Positions 1 to 8,556 are shown, numbered from the stretch's first letter. The stretch is 34,524 nucleotides of DNA from Pseudomonadota bacterium (GCA_018241895.1 JAFECX010000096.1:1-34524); one strand, 5' to 3'. The notes: generated from the sequence alone by a model not told the origin. Numbers and translations: made by a program.

Positions 1-400
1 GCGCAGGCGCGCCGGGCGGCGTCGGGGGCGCCATCTCGATCGTGCGCGGGCATGCGGCGCTGCACGCGGCGCGTCATGCGCCGCTTCGTGCACCACTTCG
101 TGCACCACTTCGTGCACCACTTCGTGCACCACTTCGTGCACCACTTCGTGCGCCGCTGCACGCGGCGCGTCATGCGCAGCGTCAGGCGCGACGGTCCGTG
201 CGCAGTTCGGTCGGCAGTTCAGCGCACCTCTGGCATGCCGCCGCCGCGCCCGCATTGACCGGGCTCAACGAACACCGCGGCTCGCCACTGCACGCGGCAC
301 ACCCGCCGGGGCGGCGTCGGCGCGCAGCCTGCGCGCGTTGCCTTGCGCTGCACCCCCGGCGCCGCTATCGTGCGCGCGACATCTCAAGGAGGCAAACACC
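1..400. other. Left-edge stretch without a supported gene
   Basis: No frame here gives a convincing protein. All three forward frames are open through the repeats at 59-192, which is a consequence of GC-rich low-complexity sequence. Frame 3 begins with a protein-like stretch (AGAPGGVGGAISIVRG) with good GC3 codon use and could be the tail of a gene entering from the left, but it then runs into the repeat and has no stop until 575, inside the next gene. The last 15 bases hold the AAGGAGG ribosome binding site (386-392) of the gene at 401. A promoter for that gene is probably here, but no clear -35/-10 pair is visible. Confidence 0.5.
61..192. repeat. 12-bp tandem repeat (minisatellite) with degenerate flanking units
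   Basis: Five perfect copies of ttcgtgcaccac occupy 85-144, followed by a diverged copy (ttcgtgcgccgc, 145-156). The same 12-base phase continues outward in degenerate units: 61-72 and 157-168 are both tgcacgcggcgc, and 73-84, 169-180 and 181-192 are gtcatgcgccgc-like. A 23-base block starting gctgcacgcggc is therefore repeated exactly at 59-81 and 155-177, 96 bases (eight units) apart. Each core unit contains the palindrome GTGCAC. The layout is what slippage or unequal exchange would produce. There are no spacers, so this is not a CRISPR array. Confidence 0.9.
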
Positions 401-2464
401 ATGTCGAACGTCCATTCGCCTTTGCTCGAGCCCGGGCGCATCGGCGCGCTCGAACTGCGCAATCGCATCATCATGGCGCCCATGGGTTCGAACTTCGCCG
501 AGGCCGACGGCCGCTGCGGCGAGCGCATCCAGGCCTATTACGAGGCGCGCGCCAAGGGCGGTGCCGCGCTGCTGACGATGGGCGTGGTGTCGATCGCCTA
601 CCCCAGCGGCACGTCCTCGCCGTATCAGGTCGGCATCTCGAACGACGACTACATCCCCGGCCTCACCGAGATGGCGCGGCGCGCGCACAAGCACGGCGCG
701 AAGATCGCCGCGCAGCTGCAGCACGCCGGCAAGACCGCGATGTGCGACCTGGCCGAAGGCCGCCCGGTCTGGGTGCCGTCGCTGCCGCCCAAGCCGTCGA
801 CCTCGATGATGGGCGCGCTCACGAAGGAGGAGCTGACCAGCTTCGCGAGCACGATCGGGCGCCACAAGCCGCAGTTCCGCGTGCTGGACAAGGGCGACAT
901 CGAGCAGTTGATCGAGTGGTACGCCGCCGCCGCCGCGCGCGCCCAGGCCGCGGGCTTCGACGGCATCGAGCTGCACGCCGGCCACACCTACCTCGTGGCC
1001 GGTTTTCTCTCGCCCTACTACAACCAGCGCGACGACGAGTACGGCGGCAGCCTCGAGAACCGCGCGCGCCTGATGGTCGAGATGATCCGCGGCGTGAAGG
1101 CGCGCGTCGGCGCGGGCTTTCCGGTCTGGGTGCGGCTGGACGGCGAGGAGCTGCGCAGCAAGGGCGGCATCACGCTGCCCGACGCGGTCGGCGCCGCCCG
1201 GCTGGCCGTCGAGGCCGGTGCCGTGGCGGTCAGCATGTCGGCCTACGCCACCTTCACCACGGGGGTCGCATTCACCGAGGCGCCGACCGTGCACGAGCCC
1301 GGCCGCCTGATGGACTACGCCACCGAGGTGCGCAAGGCCGTGAGCGTGCCCGTCATCGCCGCGGGCCGCATCTCGCCGCAAATGGCCGCCGAAGCGATCG
1401 CTGCCGGGCGCTTCGACTTCGTCGCGATGGCGCGCAAGCTGCTGGCCGACCCCGAGCTGCCGCGCAAGCTCGTGCAGGGGCGCGCGCGCGACGTCCGGCC
1501 CTGCAACTACTGCTACGTGTGCATCAGCGAGATCTTCCTCAACAGCCGGATCAAGTGCCCCGTCAACGCCGAGCTGGGCCACGAGGCCGAAGCCGGGATC
1601 ACGCCGGCGGCCGCCCAGCGTCACGTGCTGGTGATCGGCGGCGGGCCGGCCGGCATGGAAGCGGCGCGCGTGGCCGCCACGCGCGGCCACCGCGTCACGC
1701 TGGTCGAGCGCAGCGAGCGCCTGGGTGGCGCGCTCGCCTTCGCCGCCCTGGGCTATGCCGGCAACGCGCCGCTGCTCGACAACCTCGTGCACCAGGTGCG
1801 CGAGCTGCCGATCGACGTGCAGCTCGCCACCGCGGCCGACGCCGCGCTCGTCGGGCGCCTGAAGCCCGACGCCGTCGTGGTCGCCAGCGGCGCGCGGCGC
1901 GGCACGGGCGGGCTCGCCGGCGCCGGCCTCGCGCACGTGTGGACCTGCGACGAGCTGCAGCGCCAGATCACGCTCGAGGATGCGGGCGGCACCGCGCGCA
2001 TCGGCCTGCCGCCGGCCGACGCCGCGGCGGGCGCCGCCAAGACGCTGGGCAAGCGCGTCGTCGTCATCGGCGGCGGCATGGTGGGGCTGGAACTGGCGGA
2101 CTACCTGCTCGCGCACGATCGCACCGTCACCGTCCTCGAGCCGACCGACAAGGCCGGGCGCGAGCTGTCGATCGCGCTGCGCTGGCGCGTGATGGACGCG
2201 GTCGAGCAGCGCGGCAGCATCCAGCGCAGCGCCACGGTGCGCGAGATCACGCCCACCGAGGTGGTGTGGGCCGACGCCGAGGGCAAGGAGCAGCGCACCG
2301 GCGCCGACTCGGTGCTCATCGCCCGCGAAGCCACGCCGGACACCGGCGTCGCCGAACTGCTGAAGGACTGCGGCGTGCCGCTGCACCTCGCGGGCGACTG
2401 CCGCGGCGTCGAGCAGATCGAAGGCGCGATCCGCGACGGGTTTCGCGTCGGCTGCGAGGTCTAG
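401..2464 (+). CDS. FadH/BaiCD-like NADH:flavin oxidoreductase (OYE barrel + 4Fe-4S + FAD/NAD domains)
   Basis: 687 residues, the usual length for the 2,4-dienoyl-CoA reductase / trimethylamine dehydrogenase-like branch. The N-terminal TIM barrel (about 1-360) has the OYE signature GFDGIELHAGHTYL followed by FLSPYYNQRDDEYGGS, expected to bind FMN. Cys368, Cys371, Cys374 and Cys386 form a C-x2-C-x2-C-x11-C cluster for a 4Fe-4S centre; the first three are spaced as in trimethylamine dehydrogenase rather than FadH. Dinucleotide motifs follow (GGGPAG at 413-418 and VVVIGGGMVG near 555) for FAD and NAD(P)H. Such enzymes pass electrons NAD(P)H-FAD-FeS-FMN to a C=C bond. ATG 401 is chosen because AAGGAGG lies 8 bases upstream; in-frame starts further upstream lack one. 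First gene of a four-gene plus-strand run. The substrate, perhaps an enone or dienoyl-CoA, is inferred. Confidence 0.9.
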   Translation: MSNVHSPLLEPGRIGALELRNRIIMAPMGSNFAEADGRCGERIQAYYEARAKGGAALLTMGVVSIAYPSGTSSPYQVGISNDDYIPGLTEMARRAHKHGAKIAAQLQHAGKTAMCDLAEGRPVWVPSLPPKPSTSMMGALTKEELTSFASTIGRHKPQFRVLDKGDIEQLIEWYAAAAARAQAAGFDGIELHAGHTYLVAGFLSPYYNQRDDEYGGSLENRARLMVEMIRGVKARVGAGFPVWVRLDGEELRSKGGITLPDAVGAARLAVEAGAVAVSMSAYATFTTGVAFTEAPTVHEPGRLMDYATEVRKAVSVPVIAAGRISPQMAAEAIAAGRFDFVAMARKLLADPELPRKLVQGRARDVRPCNYCYVCISEIFLNSRIKCPVNAELGHEAEAGITPAAAQRHVLVIGGGPAGMEAARVAATRGHRVTLVERSERLGGALAFAALGYAGNAPLLDNLVHQVRELPIDVQLATAADAALVGRLKPDAVVVASGARRGTGGLAGAGLAHVWTCDELQRQITLEDAGGTARIGLPPADAAAGAAKTLGKRVVVIGGGMVGLELADYLLAHDRTVTVLEPTDKAGRELSIALRWRVMDAVEQRGSIQRSATVREITPTEVVWADAEGKEQRTGADSVLIAREATPDTGVAELLKDCGVPLHLAGDCRGVEQIEGAIRDGFRVGCEV

Positions 2465-2506
2465 CCCGGCTCTCTCGACGGAGCCCGCACGAACCAAGGA
2501 GGCGGC

Positions 2507-3694
2507 ATGGGCGAGGAGCATGACCAGGTGTTGCGCCGCGCGTGGGAGGCGTTCTGCGACGAACTCAAGCGCGCCGGCGACATCCCGTTGCGGGCGCCGG
2601 TGCCGCCGCACGCCACGGATCGCGCGGCCGGCTTCGAAGCGCTGGCGCGCAACATCTCGCTCGCGCTCAATTTCCACCACGACTACGCGGATCCGCGATA
2701 CCCGGAGCTGATCCACTACTTCGATCCGGTGCGCAAGCAGGGGGGCGACAACACCGACGCCGTGTACGTGGGCGCGACCATCAACGGCACGGACACCTAC
2801 CGCATCAGCGGCGACCGCGGCAGCGCCCCGTATTTCGCGGTCACCGCGGTGGAACGGGGCCAGACGCCCTGGGGCGGGAAGGTCGCCCATACGCTGTTCG
2901 ACCACGATCTGCAGGTCGAGCCGGACGGGCGCTTCGAGCTCGTCTGCAGCCCCGAGCCGCATCCCGGCAACTGGCTGCGCACGACGCCCGAGACGTTCCG
3001 GGTCACCTTCCGCCAGTTCTTCGCCGACTGGGAACACGAGCGGCCGATGAAGGCGCGCATCGACCGCCTGAGCGGCGACACGAGCCCGCCGGCGCCACTC
3101 ACGCCCGAGAAACTGGCGGCGCAACTCTCGAGCGCCGCGAAGTGGGTCGGCGAGTCGATCGCATTCTGGGTGCGCATGATCGAGATGTGGAAGGTCATGC
3201 CCAACACCTTCCGCTCCTACAAGCAGCTCGCCGATCGCGCCATCGACGCCACGCCCGGCGGCGAGCCGATGATCGCCTACTGGGCGCTGCCGCCCGACGA
3301 AGCGCTCGTCGTGCGCGTGCGCCCGCCCGTCTGCCGGTACTGGGCCGTCGAGTTCGGCAACTTCTGGTGGACCACCATGGACTACCGCTACCGGCTGTCG
3401 AACACGAACTGTCACTACGCCCAGCTCGAGGACGACGGCGAACTGGTGGTGGTGATCGCACACGAGGATCCGGGGCTGCCGAACTGGCTCGACACGTCGG
3501 GCTTTGCCGAAGGCTACGTCACCTACCGCTGGATGCTCGCCCAGGGCTGCCCTGAGCCGCAGGCGGTGCAGGTGAAGACGGCGCAACTGCACCGGCACCT
3601 GCCGCCGAACGTCAAGCGCATCACGCCCGAGGCACGCCGCGAGCAGCTTGCGGCGCGCCGCCGCGGCGTCGTCAACCGCTTCGGCAACCTCTGA
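2507..3694 (+). CDS. DUF1214 domain-containing protein
   Basis: 395 residues, starting at an ATG preceded by AAGGAGG (2496-2502). The C-terminal third (about 250-360), with PPDEALVVRVRPPVCRYWAV and the Trp-rich EFGNFWWTTMDYR, followed by an acidic GELVVVIAHEDPG strand, is typical of DUF1214. There is no signal peptide or membrane segment, so it is probably cytoplasmic. No catalytic function is established for the family and I assign none. It lies 42 bases after the flavoprotein gene and 19 before the sulfotransferase gene, so it is likely co-transcribed. In catabolic clusters such proteins may bind or modify the hydrophobic substrate, but that is inference. Confidence 0.8.
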   Translation: MGEEHDQVLRRAWEAFCDELKRAGDIPLRAPVPPHATDRAAGFEALARNISLALNFHHDYADPRYPELIHYFDPVRKQGGDNTDAVYVGATINGTDTYRISGDRGSAPYFAVTAVERGQTPWGGKVAHTLFDHDLQVEPDGRFELVCSPEPHPGNWLRTTPETFRVTFRQFFADWEHERPMKARIDRLSGDTSPPAPLTPEKLAAQLSSAAKWVGESIAFWVRMIEMWKVMPNTFRSYKQLADRAIDATPGGEPMIAYWALPPDEALVVRVRPPVCRYWAVEFGNFWWTTMDYRYRLSNTNCHYAQLEDDGELVVVIAHEDPGLPNWLDTSGFAEGYVTYRWMLAQGCPEPQAVQVKTAQLHRHLPPNVKRITPEARREQLAARRRGVVNRFGNL

Positions 3695-3713
3695 AGCCGC
3701 GCGGGGTACCACC

Positions 3714-4967
3714 GTGACCGAGAACACCAGGGGCCGCAGATGGACGCCACCGCCGCGGCCGCAGTGGCTCGCGAGTTTCCTGCAGGAGACGCGCTCGTGG
3801 CAGACGCAGGCGGTGGCACGGCTCGATGCGGACGAACTCATCGAGACCGCGCAGCGCAATACCGGCCTCACCGATTTCGGCCCGGACGACTGGCGCGAGC
3901 CCTTTCGGATCCTGCTGCGCGCGGTCGAAGACGAGGCCGAGCTGCACTTCTTCGGACGCCTGTGGACGCGCCAGGACTTCCTGCAGTTCCTCGAAACGCG
4001 CCTGCACATCGAGGCCACCTACGCAGCGCACCCGCAAATCGAGGACGAGGTGATCGACCGGCCGGTGTTCGTCACCGGCCTGCCGCGCTCGGGCACGTCC
4101 ATCCTGTTCGAGCTGCTGGCGCAGGATCCGCAGTTCATGGCTCCGGCCAACTGGGAGTTCGTGTTTCCGTGTCCGCCGCCCGAAGCGGCCACGTACCGCA
4201 GCGACCCGCGCGTGCCGCGCGCGCACGACCTCATCACCCAGATGGGCCGCGTGGCGCCGACCTTCAACGCCATGCACGAGCTCGGCGCCTGGATTCCGAA
4301 CGAGTGCGGCATCGCCTTTCGCCTGACTTTCCGCTCCCAGTACCTGGCGGCGACACTCCAGGTGCCGAGCTACGCCGCCTGGCTGTTCGCGGCCGACCAG
4401 CGTCCCGTGTACGAGTACTACCGGCGCCTGCTCAAGCTCTTGCAGTGGAAGAATCCGCGCGGCCACTGGCTCCTGAAGGCGCCCGAGCACCAGTCGTTCA
4501 TGCCGACGCTGTTCGAGGTGTTCCCGGACGCACGCGTCATCGTCACGCATCGTGACCCCGTCAAGGCCCAGGGCTCGGTGACCAACCTCATGGGCACGCT
4601 GTACTGGATGCGCAGCGACAAGCCGTTCGACGCCGAGGCCTTCGAACAGCTGCTGACGCCCGAAGGCGTCGCGGCGCGGCTCGAGCAGATGATCGACTGG
4701 ATCGACAGCGGTGCCCTGCCGGCCGCCCAGCTGACGCATTCGCGCTATGCCGATCTGCTGCAGTCGCCGATCGAGGCGCTGCGCGCGCTCTATGCGCACG
4801 CGGGCTTCGAGTTCACGGACGAGGCGCGTTCGGCCGTGGCACGCTATCTCGCCGCCAAGCCGCAGGGCAAGTTCGGCGTGCACCGCTACGACGTGGACCA
4901 GAACGACCGCACGCGACAGCTGTTCGCGCGCTATCAGCGTTATTTCGACGTTCCGAGCGAGGAGTAG
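3714..4967 (+). CDS. Sulfotransferase family protein (PAPS-type)
   Basis: 417 residues from GTG 3714. The PAPS 5'-phosphosulfate loop is clear at about residues 120-130 (VTGLPRSGTSILFELL). The 3'-phosphate-binding segment follows near 275-288 (VIVTHRDPVKAQGS), preceded by a HWLLKAPEHQSFMP strand, as in the Sulfotransfer_3 group. The family transfers sulfate from PAPS to a hydroxyl or amine acceptor. The start is chosen because it begins just after the DUF1214 stop; the longer ORF would overlap that gene, although the ribosome site (GGGG) is weak. The acceptor is unknown; a hydroxylated steroid-like intermediate would suit the context. Many catabolic clusters carry such proteins without proven sulfotransferase activity. 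Confidence 0.85.
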   Translation: MTENTRGRRWTPPPRPQWLASFLQETRSWQTQAVARLDADELIETAQRNTGLTDFGPDDWREPFRILLRAVEDEAELHFFGRLWTRQDFLQFLETRLHIEATYAAHPQIEDEVIDRPVFVTGLPRSGTSILFELLAQDPQFMAPANWEFVFPCPPPEAATYRSDPRVPRAHDLITQMGRVAPTFNAMHELGAWIPNECGIAFRLTFRSQYLAATLQVPSYAAWLFAADQRPVYEYYRRLLKLLQWKNPRGHWLLKAPEHQSFMPTLFEVFPDARVIVTHRDPVKAQGSVTNLMGTLYWMRSDKPFDAEAFEQLLTPEGVAARLEQMIDWIDSGALPAAQLTHSRYADLLQSPIEALRALYAHAGFEFTDEARSAVARYLAAKPQGKFGVHRYDVDQNDRTRQLFARYQRYFDVPSEE

Positions 4968-4970
4968 GCC

Positions 4971-5798
4971 ATGGACCTCGGGCTCACGGGCAAGACCGTC
5001 ATCGTCACCGGGGGCAGCGGCGCCATCGGCCAGGGGCTGGTGCTCGAGTTCGCACGCGAGGGCGCGAACGTGGTGTCGGCATCGCGCGACATGCAGGCCG
5101 GGGCGACACTCGTCGCGCGCGCCCGCGAGCAGCGTTGCGCCGGCACGGTGCTGCCGGTGGCGACCGACGTGACCGACCGCGCGAGCGTGGCTGCCATGGT
5201 GGCGCAGGCACGCGCGCACTTCGGGCCGGTCGACGTGCTGGTGAACAACGCCGGTGGCGTCAAGCGCAACTGCGCATTCGAAGACCTCGACGACGAGGCA
5301 CGGCGCTGGGAACTCGCGCTCAACATCGACGGCGTCGTGAACTGCACGCTGGCCGTGTCGGCGGACATGCTCGGGCGCGCCAGGGGCAGCGTGATCAACA
5401 TCTCGTCGAACTCTTCGCTCCTCGGCGAAGCCGCGCAGCAGGTCGTGCACTACGGCGCCACCAAGGGCTTCGTGAACAGCTTGTCGAAGTCGCTGGCCTA
5501 CGAGTGGGGCCCGCGCGGCGTGCGCGTGAACACCATCGCGCCGGGGTGGATCGTGCCGCACCGCAACGAGGACACTTCCACCGGCAGCTTCTGGAACCGG
5601 CTGGCGTTCGTCGGCACGCCCGAAGGCATGCAGCAGGCGCTCGACGCCGGCACGCTGCCCAACATGAGCCATCTGCCGATCAAGCGCCTGGGACGCCCCG
5701 AAGACATCGCGTATCTCGCGCTGTTCCTGGCCTCCGACCTGTCCAGCTATGTCACGGGGCAGCTCATCTCGGTGAGCGGTGGCGTGTACATGCCCTGA
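4971..5798 (+). CDS. SDR-family NAD(P)-dependent dehydrogenase
   Basis: 275 residues, a classical short-chain dehydrogenase. The Rossmann motif TGGSGAIG is near the N-terminus, NNAG follows at about residue 92, then the catalytic Ser (INISSNSS) and YxxxK (HYGATK). PGWIV and a C-terminal SGGVYMP complete the fold. It should oxidise or reduce a hydroxyl/ketone, plausibly a hydroxysteroid or 3-hydroxyacyl-CoA. The segment around 195-230 (DTSTGSFWNRLAF...) is longer than in minimal SDRs and could form a large substrate lid. Its GAGGAG ribosome site overlaps the preceding stop region (3-base gap), indicating translational coupling. Last gene of the plus-strand run. Confidence 0.92.
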   Translation: MDLGLTGKTVIVTGGSGAIGQGLVLEFAREGANVVSASRDMQAGATLVARAREQRCAGTVLPVATDVTDRASVAAMVAQARAHFGPVDVLVNNAGGVKRNCAFEDLDDEARRWELALNIDGVVNCTLAVSADMLGRARGSVINISSNSSLLGEAAQQVVHYGATKGFVNSLSKSLAYEWGPRGVRVNTIAPGWIVPHRNEDTSTGSFWNRLAFVGTPEGMQQALDAGTLPNMSHLPIKRLGRPEDIAYLALFLASDLSSYVTGQLISVSGGVYMP

Positions 5799-5799
5799 G

Positions 5800-5815
5800 G
5801 CCGGCAGGCGCCGGC
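5800..5815. terminator. Short hairpin between convergent operons
   Basis: GCCGGC, loop AGGC, GCCGGC fits exactly in the 18-base gap between the SDR stop (5796-5798) and the stop of the minus-strand thiolase-fold gene (5817-5819). The six-pair GC stem could act as a bidirectional stop, but there is no T tract on either side, so an intrinsic terminator is only possible. Confidence 0.4.
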
Positions 5816-5816
5816 G

Positions 5817-6992
5817 CTAGTCCATCCTGCCGAGGATCGCCCCGCCCGTCGGCACGCCGACGCCCGAGGTCACCAGCGCGTGCCGGACGGCCTTCTTGGG
5901 CTGGTTGACCGAGGTGCCGCGCACCAGGCGCACGGCTTCGACGATGCCGTTGACGCCGTGGATGTAGGCCTCGGACAGCTGGCCGCCGTGGGTGTTGGTC
6001 GGCAGGCGGCCGCCGGGGCGCAGGTTGCCGGAGAGGACGAAGTCGGCGGCCTCGCCGTACTTGCAGAAGCCCCAGGACTCGAGCTGCCACAGCACGATCG
6101 GCGTGAAGGCGTCGTAGATCACCGCCGCGTCGATGTCCTTGGCCGCGAGGCCGCACTGCGCGTACGCCGCCTGCGCGGCGATGTCCATCTCGGGGATGCG
6201 CGCGATCTCGGGCCGGTAGAAGGAGGTCATCTCCTCCTGGTCCTTGGCCGAGCACTGCGCCACGCCGCGGATCAGCACCGCGGGCTGCCTGAGGTCGCGC
6301 GCGCGCTCGGGCGTCGTCACCACGACGGCGCAGCCGCCGTCGCTTTCCTGGCAGCAGTCGTACAGGCGCAGCGGCTCGCTGATCTTCTTGCCGGCATCGT
6401 ATTCGGCACGCGTGAACGGGCGCTGGTAGAAGAATGCCGCCGGGTTGGTGACCGCGTACTCCCGCGTCGAGTGCGCAATTTCGAACAGCGCATCGCGCGG
6501 GCAGCCGGTGACGTGCATGTAGCGCTGCGTGAAGGTCGCCACCCACGAGGCCGGCGTCAGCATGCCGAACGGCATGTACCAGCCGTAGTGCAGCGCGCTG
6601 CCGCTGATCAGGTTGCCCGACACGCCGCTCGAGTAGCGCTGCCCCGAGCGGCCGTTGAGCGCACGGTAGACGACCACCACGTCGGCGACGCCGCTGGCCA
6701 CCGCCATCGCCGCCTGCAGCAGCGTGCCGGTGGCGGCGCCGCCGCCGTAGGGCACGCGCGCGTAGAAGCTCAGGTCGTTGCAGCCCAGCGCGCGCGCGAC
6801 GTCGACCTCCTCGTTCTGGTCGATCGTGAAGGTCACCATGCCCTTCACGTCGGCGGGCTTCAGGCCCGCGTCGTCGAGTGCCTTCTTGACCGCCTCGGCC
6901 GCGAGTGCCAGTTCCGAGCGCCCCGAGTCCTTGGAGAACGCGGTCGCTCCGATGCCGGCGATGGCGGCCTTGTTCGAGATGTTCGCTGCCAC
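5817..6992 (-). CDS. Ltp2-like thiolase-fold protein (probable side-chain retro-aldolase)
   Basis: 391 residues from GTG 6992, with AAGGAGG lying inside the last codons of the preceding MaoC gene. It has the thiolase/SCP-x fold (AIAGIGATAFSKDSGRSE, GGRLPTNTHGGQLSEAYIHG), but the nucleophilic Cys region reads VPYGGGAATGT and no second catalytic Cys is present near the C-terminus (VTSGVGVPTGG). A true Claisen thiolase is therefore unlikely. Tyr293 (IYDAFTP) and Tyr343 (SEAYIHG) sit where tyrosines are implicated in actinobacterial Ltp2, which cleaves the 17-hydroxy steroid propionyl-CoA side chain with a DUF35 partner. The two genes just upstream are ChsH1- and ChsH2-like, so the module is complete. 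Last gene of the long minus-strand run. The steroid substrate is inferred. Confidence 0.85.
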   Translation of the reverse strand: MAANISNKAAIAGIGATAFSKDSGRSELALAAEAVKKALDDAGLKPADVKGMVTFTIDQNEEVDVARALGCNDLSFYARVPYGGGAATGTLLQAAMAVASGVADVVVVYRALNGRSGQRYSSGVSGNLISGSALHYGWYMPFGMLTPASWVATFTQRYMHVTGCPRDALFEIAHSTREYAVTNPAAFFYQRPFTRAEYDAGKKISEPLRLYDCCQESDGGCAVVVTTPERARDLRQPAVLIRGVAQCSAKDQEEMTSFYRPEIARIPEMDIAAQAAYAQCGLAAKDIDAAVIYDAFTPIVLWQLESWGFCKYGEAADFVLSGNLRPGGRLPTNTHGGQLSEAYIHGVNGIVEAVRLVRGTSVNQPKKAVRHALVTSGVGVPTGGAILGRMD

Positions 6993-6996
6993 GGTG

Positions 6997-7428
6997 TCAA
7001 CCCTCCTTGGGCAGGGCGACGCGGACCGTGCCCGACATGTGCGTGCCCCAGACGTTGTTGTCGCCGGTGACGGCGATGTCGATGGTGCCGGCGGCGTCGT
7101 CGCGCGTCGCGACCTCGCCGGTGATGGTCATCACGAAGCCGGGCAGGTTCGGCGCGCCGAGCTTGAGGTCGAGCCGCTTGATGGTCGACTCCGGCCCGCA
7201 CCAGTCGGTGACGTAGCGGCCCATCAGCCCGTAGCTGGTCAGGATGTTCATGAACACATCGGGCAGCCCGCCGGCCTGCGCCGCCGCCTTGTCGTGGTGC
7301 ACGGGCGTGAAGTCGCGCGAAGCGATCGCGCCGCCGATGATCAGGCCGCTGGTGATGTCGATCTTCAGGGGCGGCAGCTTGTCGCCGACGGCGACTTGCC
7401 CGCAGCGCCGGGTGGTCAGGTGGGTCAT
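6997..7428 (-). CDS. Small MaoC-like enoyl-CoA hydratase subunit (ChsH1-like)
   Basis: 143 residues, single hot-dog domain. The hydratase-2 motif is SRDFTPVHHD, with Asp39 and His44 in the D-x4-H spacing required for water addition. ATG 7428 is preferred to the TTG at 7452: an AGGA precedes it by about 12 bases and the hot-dog fold begins shortly after. It lies 27 bases after the two-domain MaoC/DUF35 gene and 4 bases before the Ltp2-like gene. In the steroid pathway ChsH1 pairs with the MaoC half of ChsH2 to hydrate a short side-chain enoyl-CoA, and ChsH1 supplies the catalytic residues. The motif distribution here matches that. Confidence 0.85.
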   Translation of the reverse strand: MTHLTTRRCGQVAVGDKLPPLKIDITSGLIIGGAIASRDFTPVHHDKAAAQAGGLPDVFMNILTSYGLMGRYVTDWCGPESTIKRLDLKLGAPNLPGFVMTITGEVATRDDAAGTIDIAVTGDNNVWGTHMSGTVRVALPKEG

Positions 7429-7455
7429 GTCGTCTCGCTTTCCTCGGGGCAACGC

Positions 7456-8427
7456 TCAGGCCGGGTAGAAGTTGGGAAGGACGGTCTTGTCGTCGACCCG
7501 CTCGACCTTGCCCCTGACCTTCATGCCGATGTGCACCTGCTCGGGCTCGCAGCCGGCCAGGTTGGCGACCAGCCGGGTGCCTTCGCGCAGTTGCACCACC
7601 GCGCACAGCAGCGGCGACGGATAGCCCGGAAAGCGCGGGTAGTGCAGTTCGGTGTAGCTGTAGACCTCGCCTTCGAGGCTCGACTCGACCGTGTCCCATT
7701 GCGTCGACTGGCACACGCCGCACATCGGCCGCGGCGGATGGCGCAGCGTGGCGCACGACTTGCAGCGCTGGATCAGCAGCTTGCCGCGCTCGAGGCCCTC
7801 CCACCACCACGCGTTGTCGTGGTCGCGCGGCGCCTGGATGCGCGTCGGCGCCGCCGGCCTGGCCACGCCGCCGCCCTCGGCCTTCGCCTCCTGCGTCTGC
7901 GCGTTGGGCATGAACTTGAGCACCCGGAACACCTGCCGGCCGACCTCGGCGTCGTTCTGGTCGGTGAAGCGCGTCACCGTCTCGATGAAGTAGCCCACGC
8001 CGCGCGCCGTCGTCTTGCGCTCGGAGATGTTGTCGATCACCGTATGCGCGGCGATGACGTCGCCCGGGCGCAGGTCGCGGTAGAAGTCGATCGTCGTGTT
8101 CGTGCCCAGCACGCCGACATAGCCGTGCGCGTCGAAGACCCGGTGCAGCTCGCGCTGCCCGTCCATCTCCGGCGTCTGGCACATCGGATAGCCTTCCATC
8201 GCGCCGAAGATCTGCAGCATCGTCGGCGGCGCGATCAGCCCGCGCTTGCTCGACTCCGCGGCGAACCCGGCATCGCGGTAGACGGGGTTCTCGTCGCCGG
8301 TCACCTCGGTCCAGTGGCGGATCATCGCCAGGTTGACCGGATCCTTGCCGACCCGGCGCGGCGCCACTTCGCGGCCCACGTAGGCGCGCACCTTGGCTTC
8401 GAAAGCCGCGATCTCTTCAGGCGTCAT
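7456..8427 (-). CDS. MaoC N-terminal / DUF35 OB-fold fusion (ChsH2-like)
   Basis: 323 residues. Residues 1-180 form a MaoC/FAS1-type dehydratase domain in which the usual D-x4-H is Asp45-x4-Tyr50 (GDENPVY), so it is probably not self-sufficient as a hydratase. About 215-323 is a DUF35 unit: a zinc ribbon with two Cys pairs (CKSC and CGVC) and an OB fold (GEVYSYTELHYPRFPGYPS). This is the architecture of ChsH2, whose MaoC half pairs with ChsH1 and whose DUF35 half binds and activates the Ltp2 aldolase. Both partners follow immediately downstream. ATG 8427 has a GAGGAGA site. The 129 bases upstream show no gene. Confidence 0.88.
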   Translation of the reverse strand: MTPEEIAAFEAKVRAYVGREVAPRRVGKDPVNLAMIRHWTEVTGDENPVYRDAGFAAESSKRGLIAPPTMLQIFGAMEGYPMCQTPEMDGQRELHRVFDAHGYVGVLGTNTTIDFYRDLRPGDVIAAHTVIDNISERKTTARGVGYFIETVTRFTDQNDAEVGRQVFRVLKFMPNAQTQEAKAEGGGVARPAAPTRIQAPRDHDNAWWWEGLERGKLLIQRCKSCATLRHPPRPMCGVCQSTQWDTVESSLEGEVYSYTELHYPRFPGYPSPLLCAVVQLREGTRLVANLAGCEPEQVHIGMKVRGKVERVDDKTVLPNFYPA

Positions 8428-8556
8428 GCTCTCATCTCTCCTCGTTGCGCGGCGGCGCGCAGGTGGGCGGCCGCCGCTGGCTTGCTCACTCGTTGCCCGT
8501 CCGGTGCCCCTGCGGTGCCCGTCTTCCCGCCCGCCGCTGGCGCCGCCGCCGCGCCG

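Noticed and set aside
85..150. CRISPR array
   Set aside because: The units are 12 bases and contiguous with no spacers; it is a minisatellite, and no cas genes are present.
3..391. Frame 3 as the C-terminus of an upstream gene
   Set aside because: The first 16 residues look protein-like, but the frame then becomes HAPLRAPLR repeats and runs 175 bases into the next gene, so it cannot be supported without sequence to the left.
365..4018. A 1217-codon minus-strand open frame across the first plus-strand genes
   Set aside because: It is antisense to three genes with clear domains. Its translation is Arg/Ala/Val/His-rich without any recognisable motif, typical of GC-rich antisense frames.
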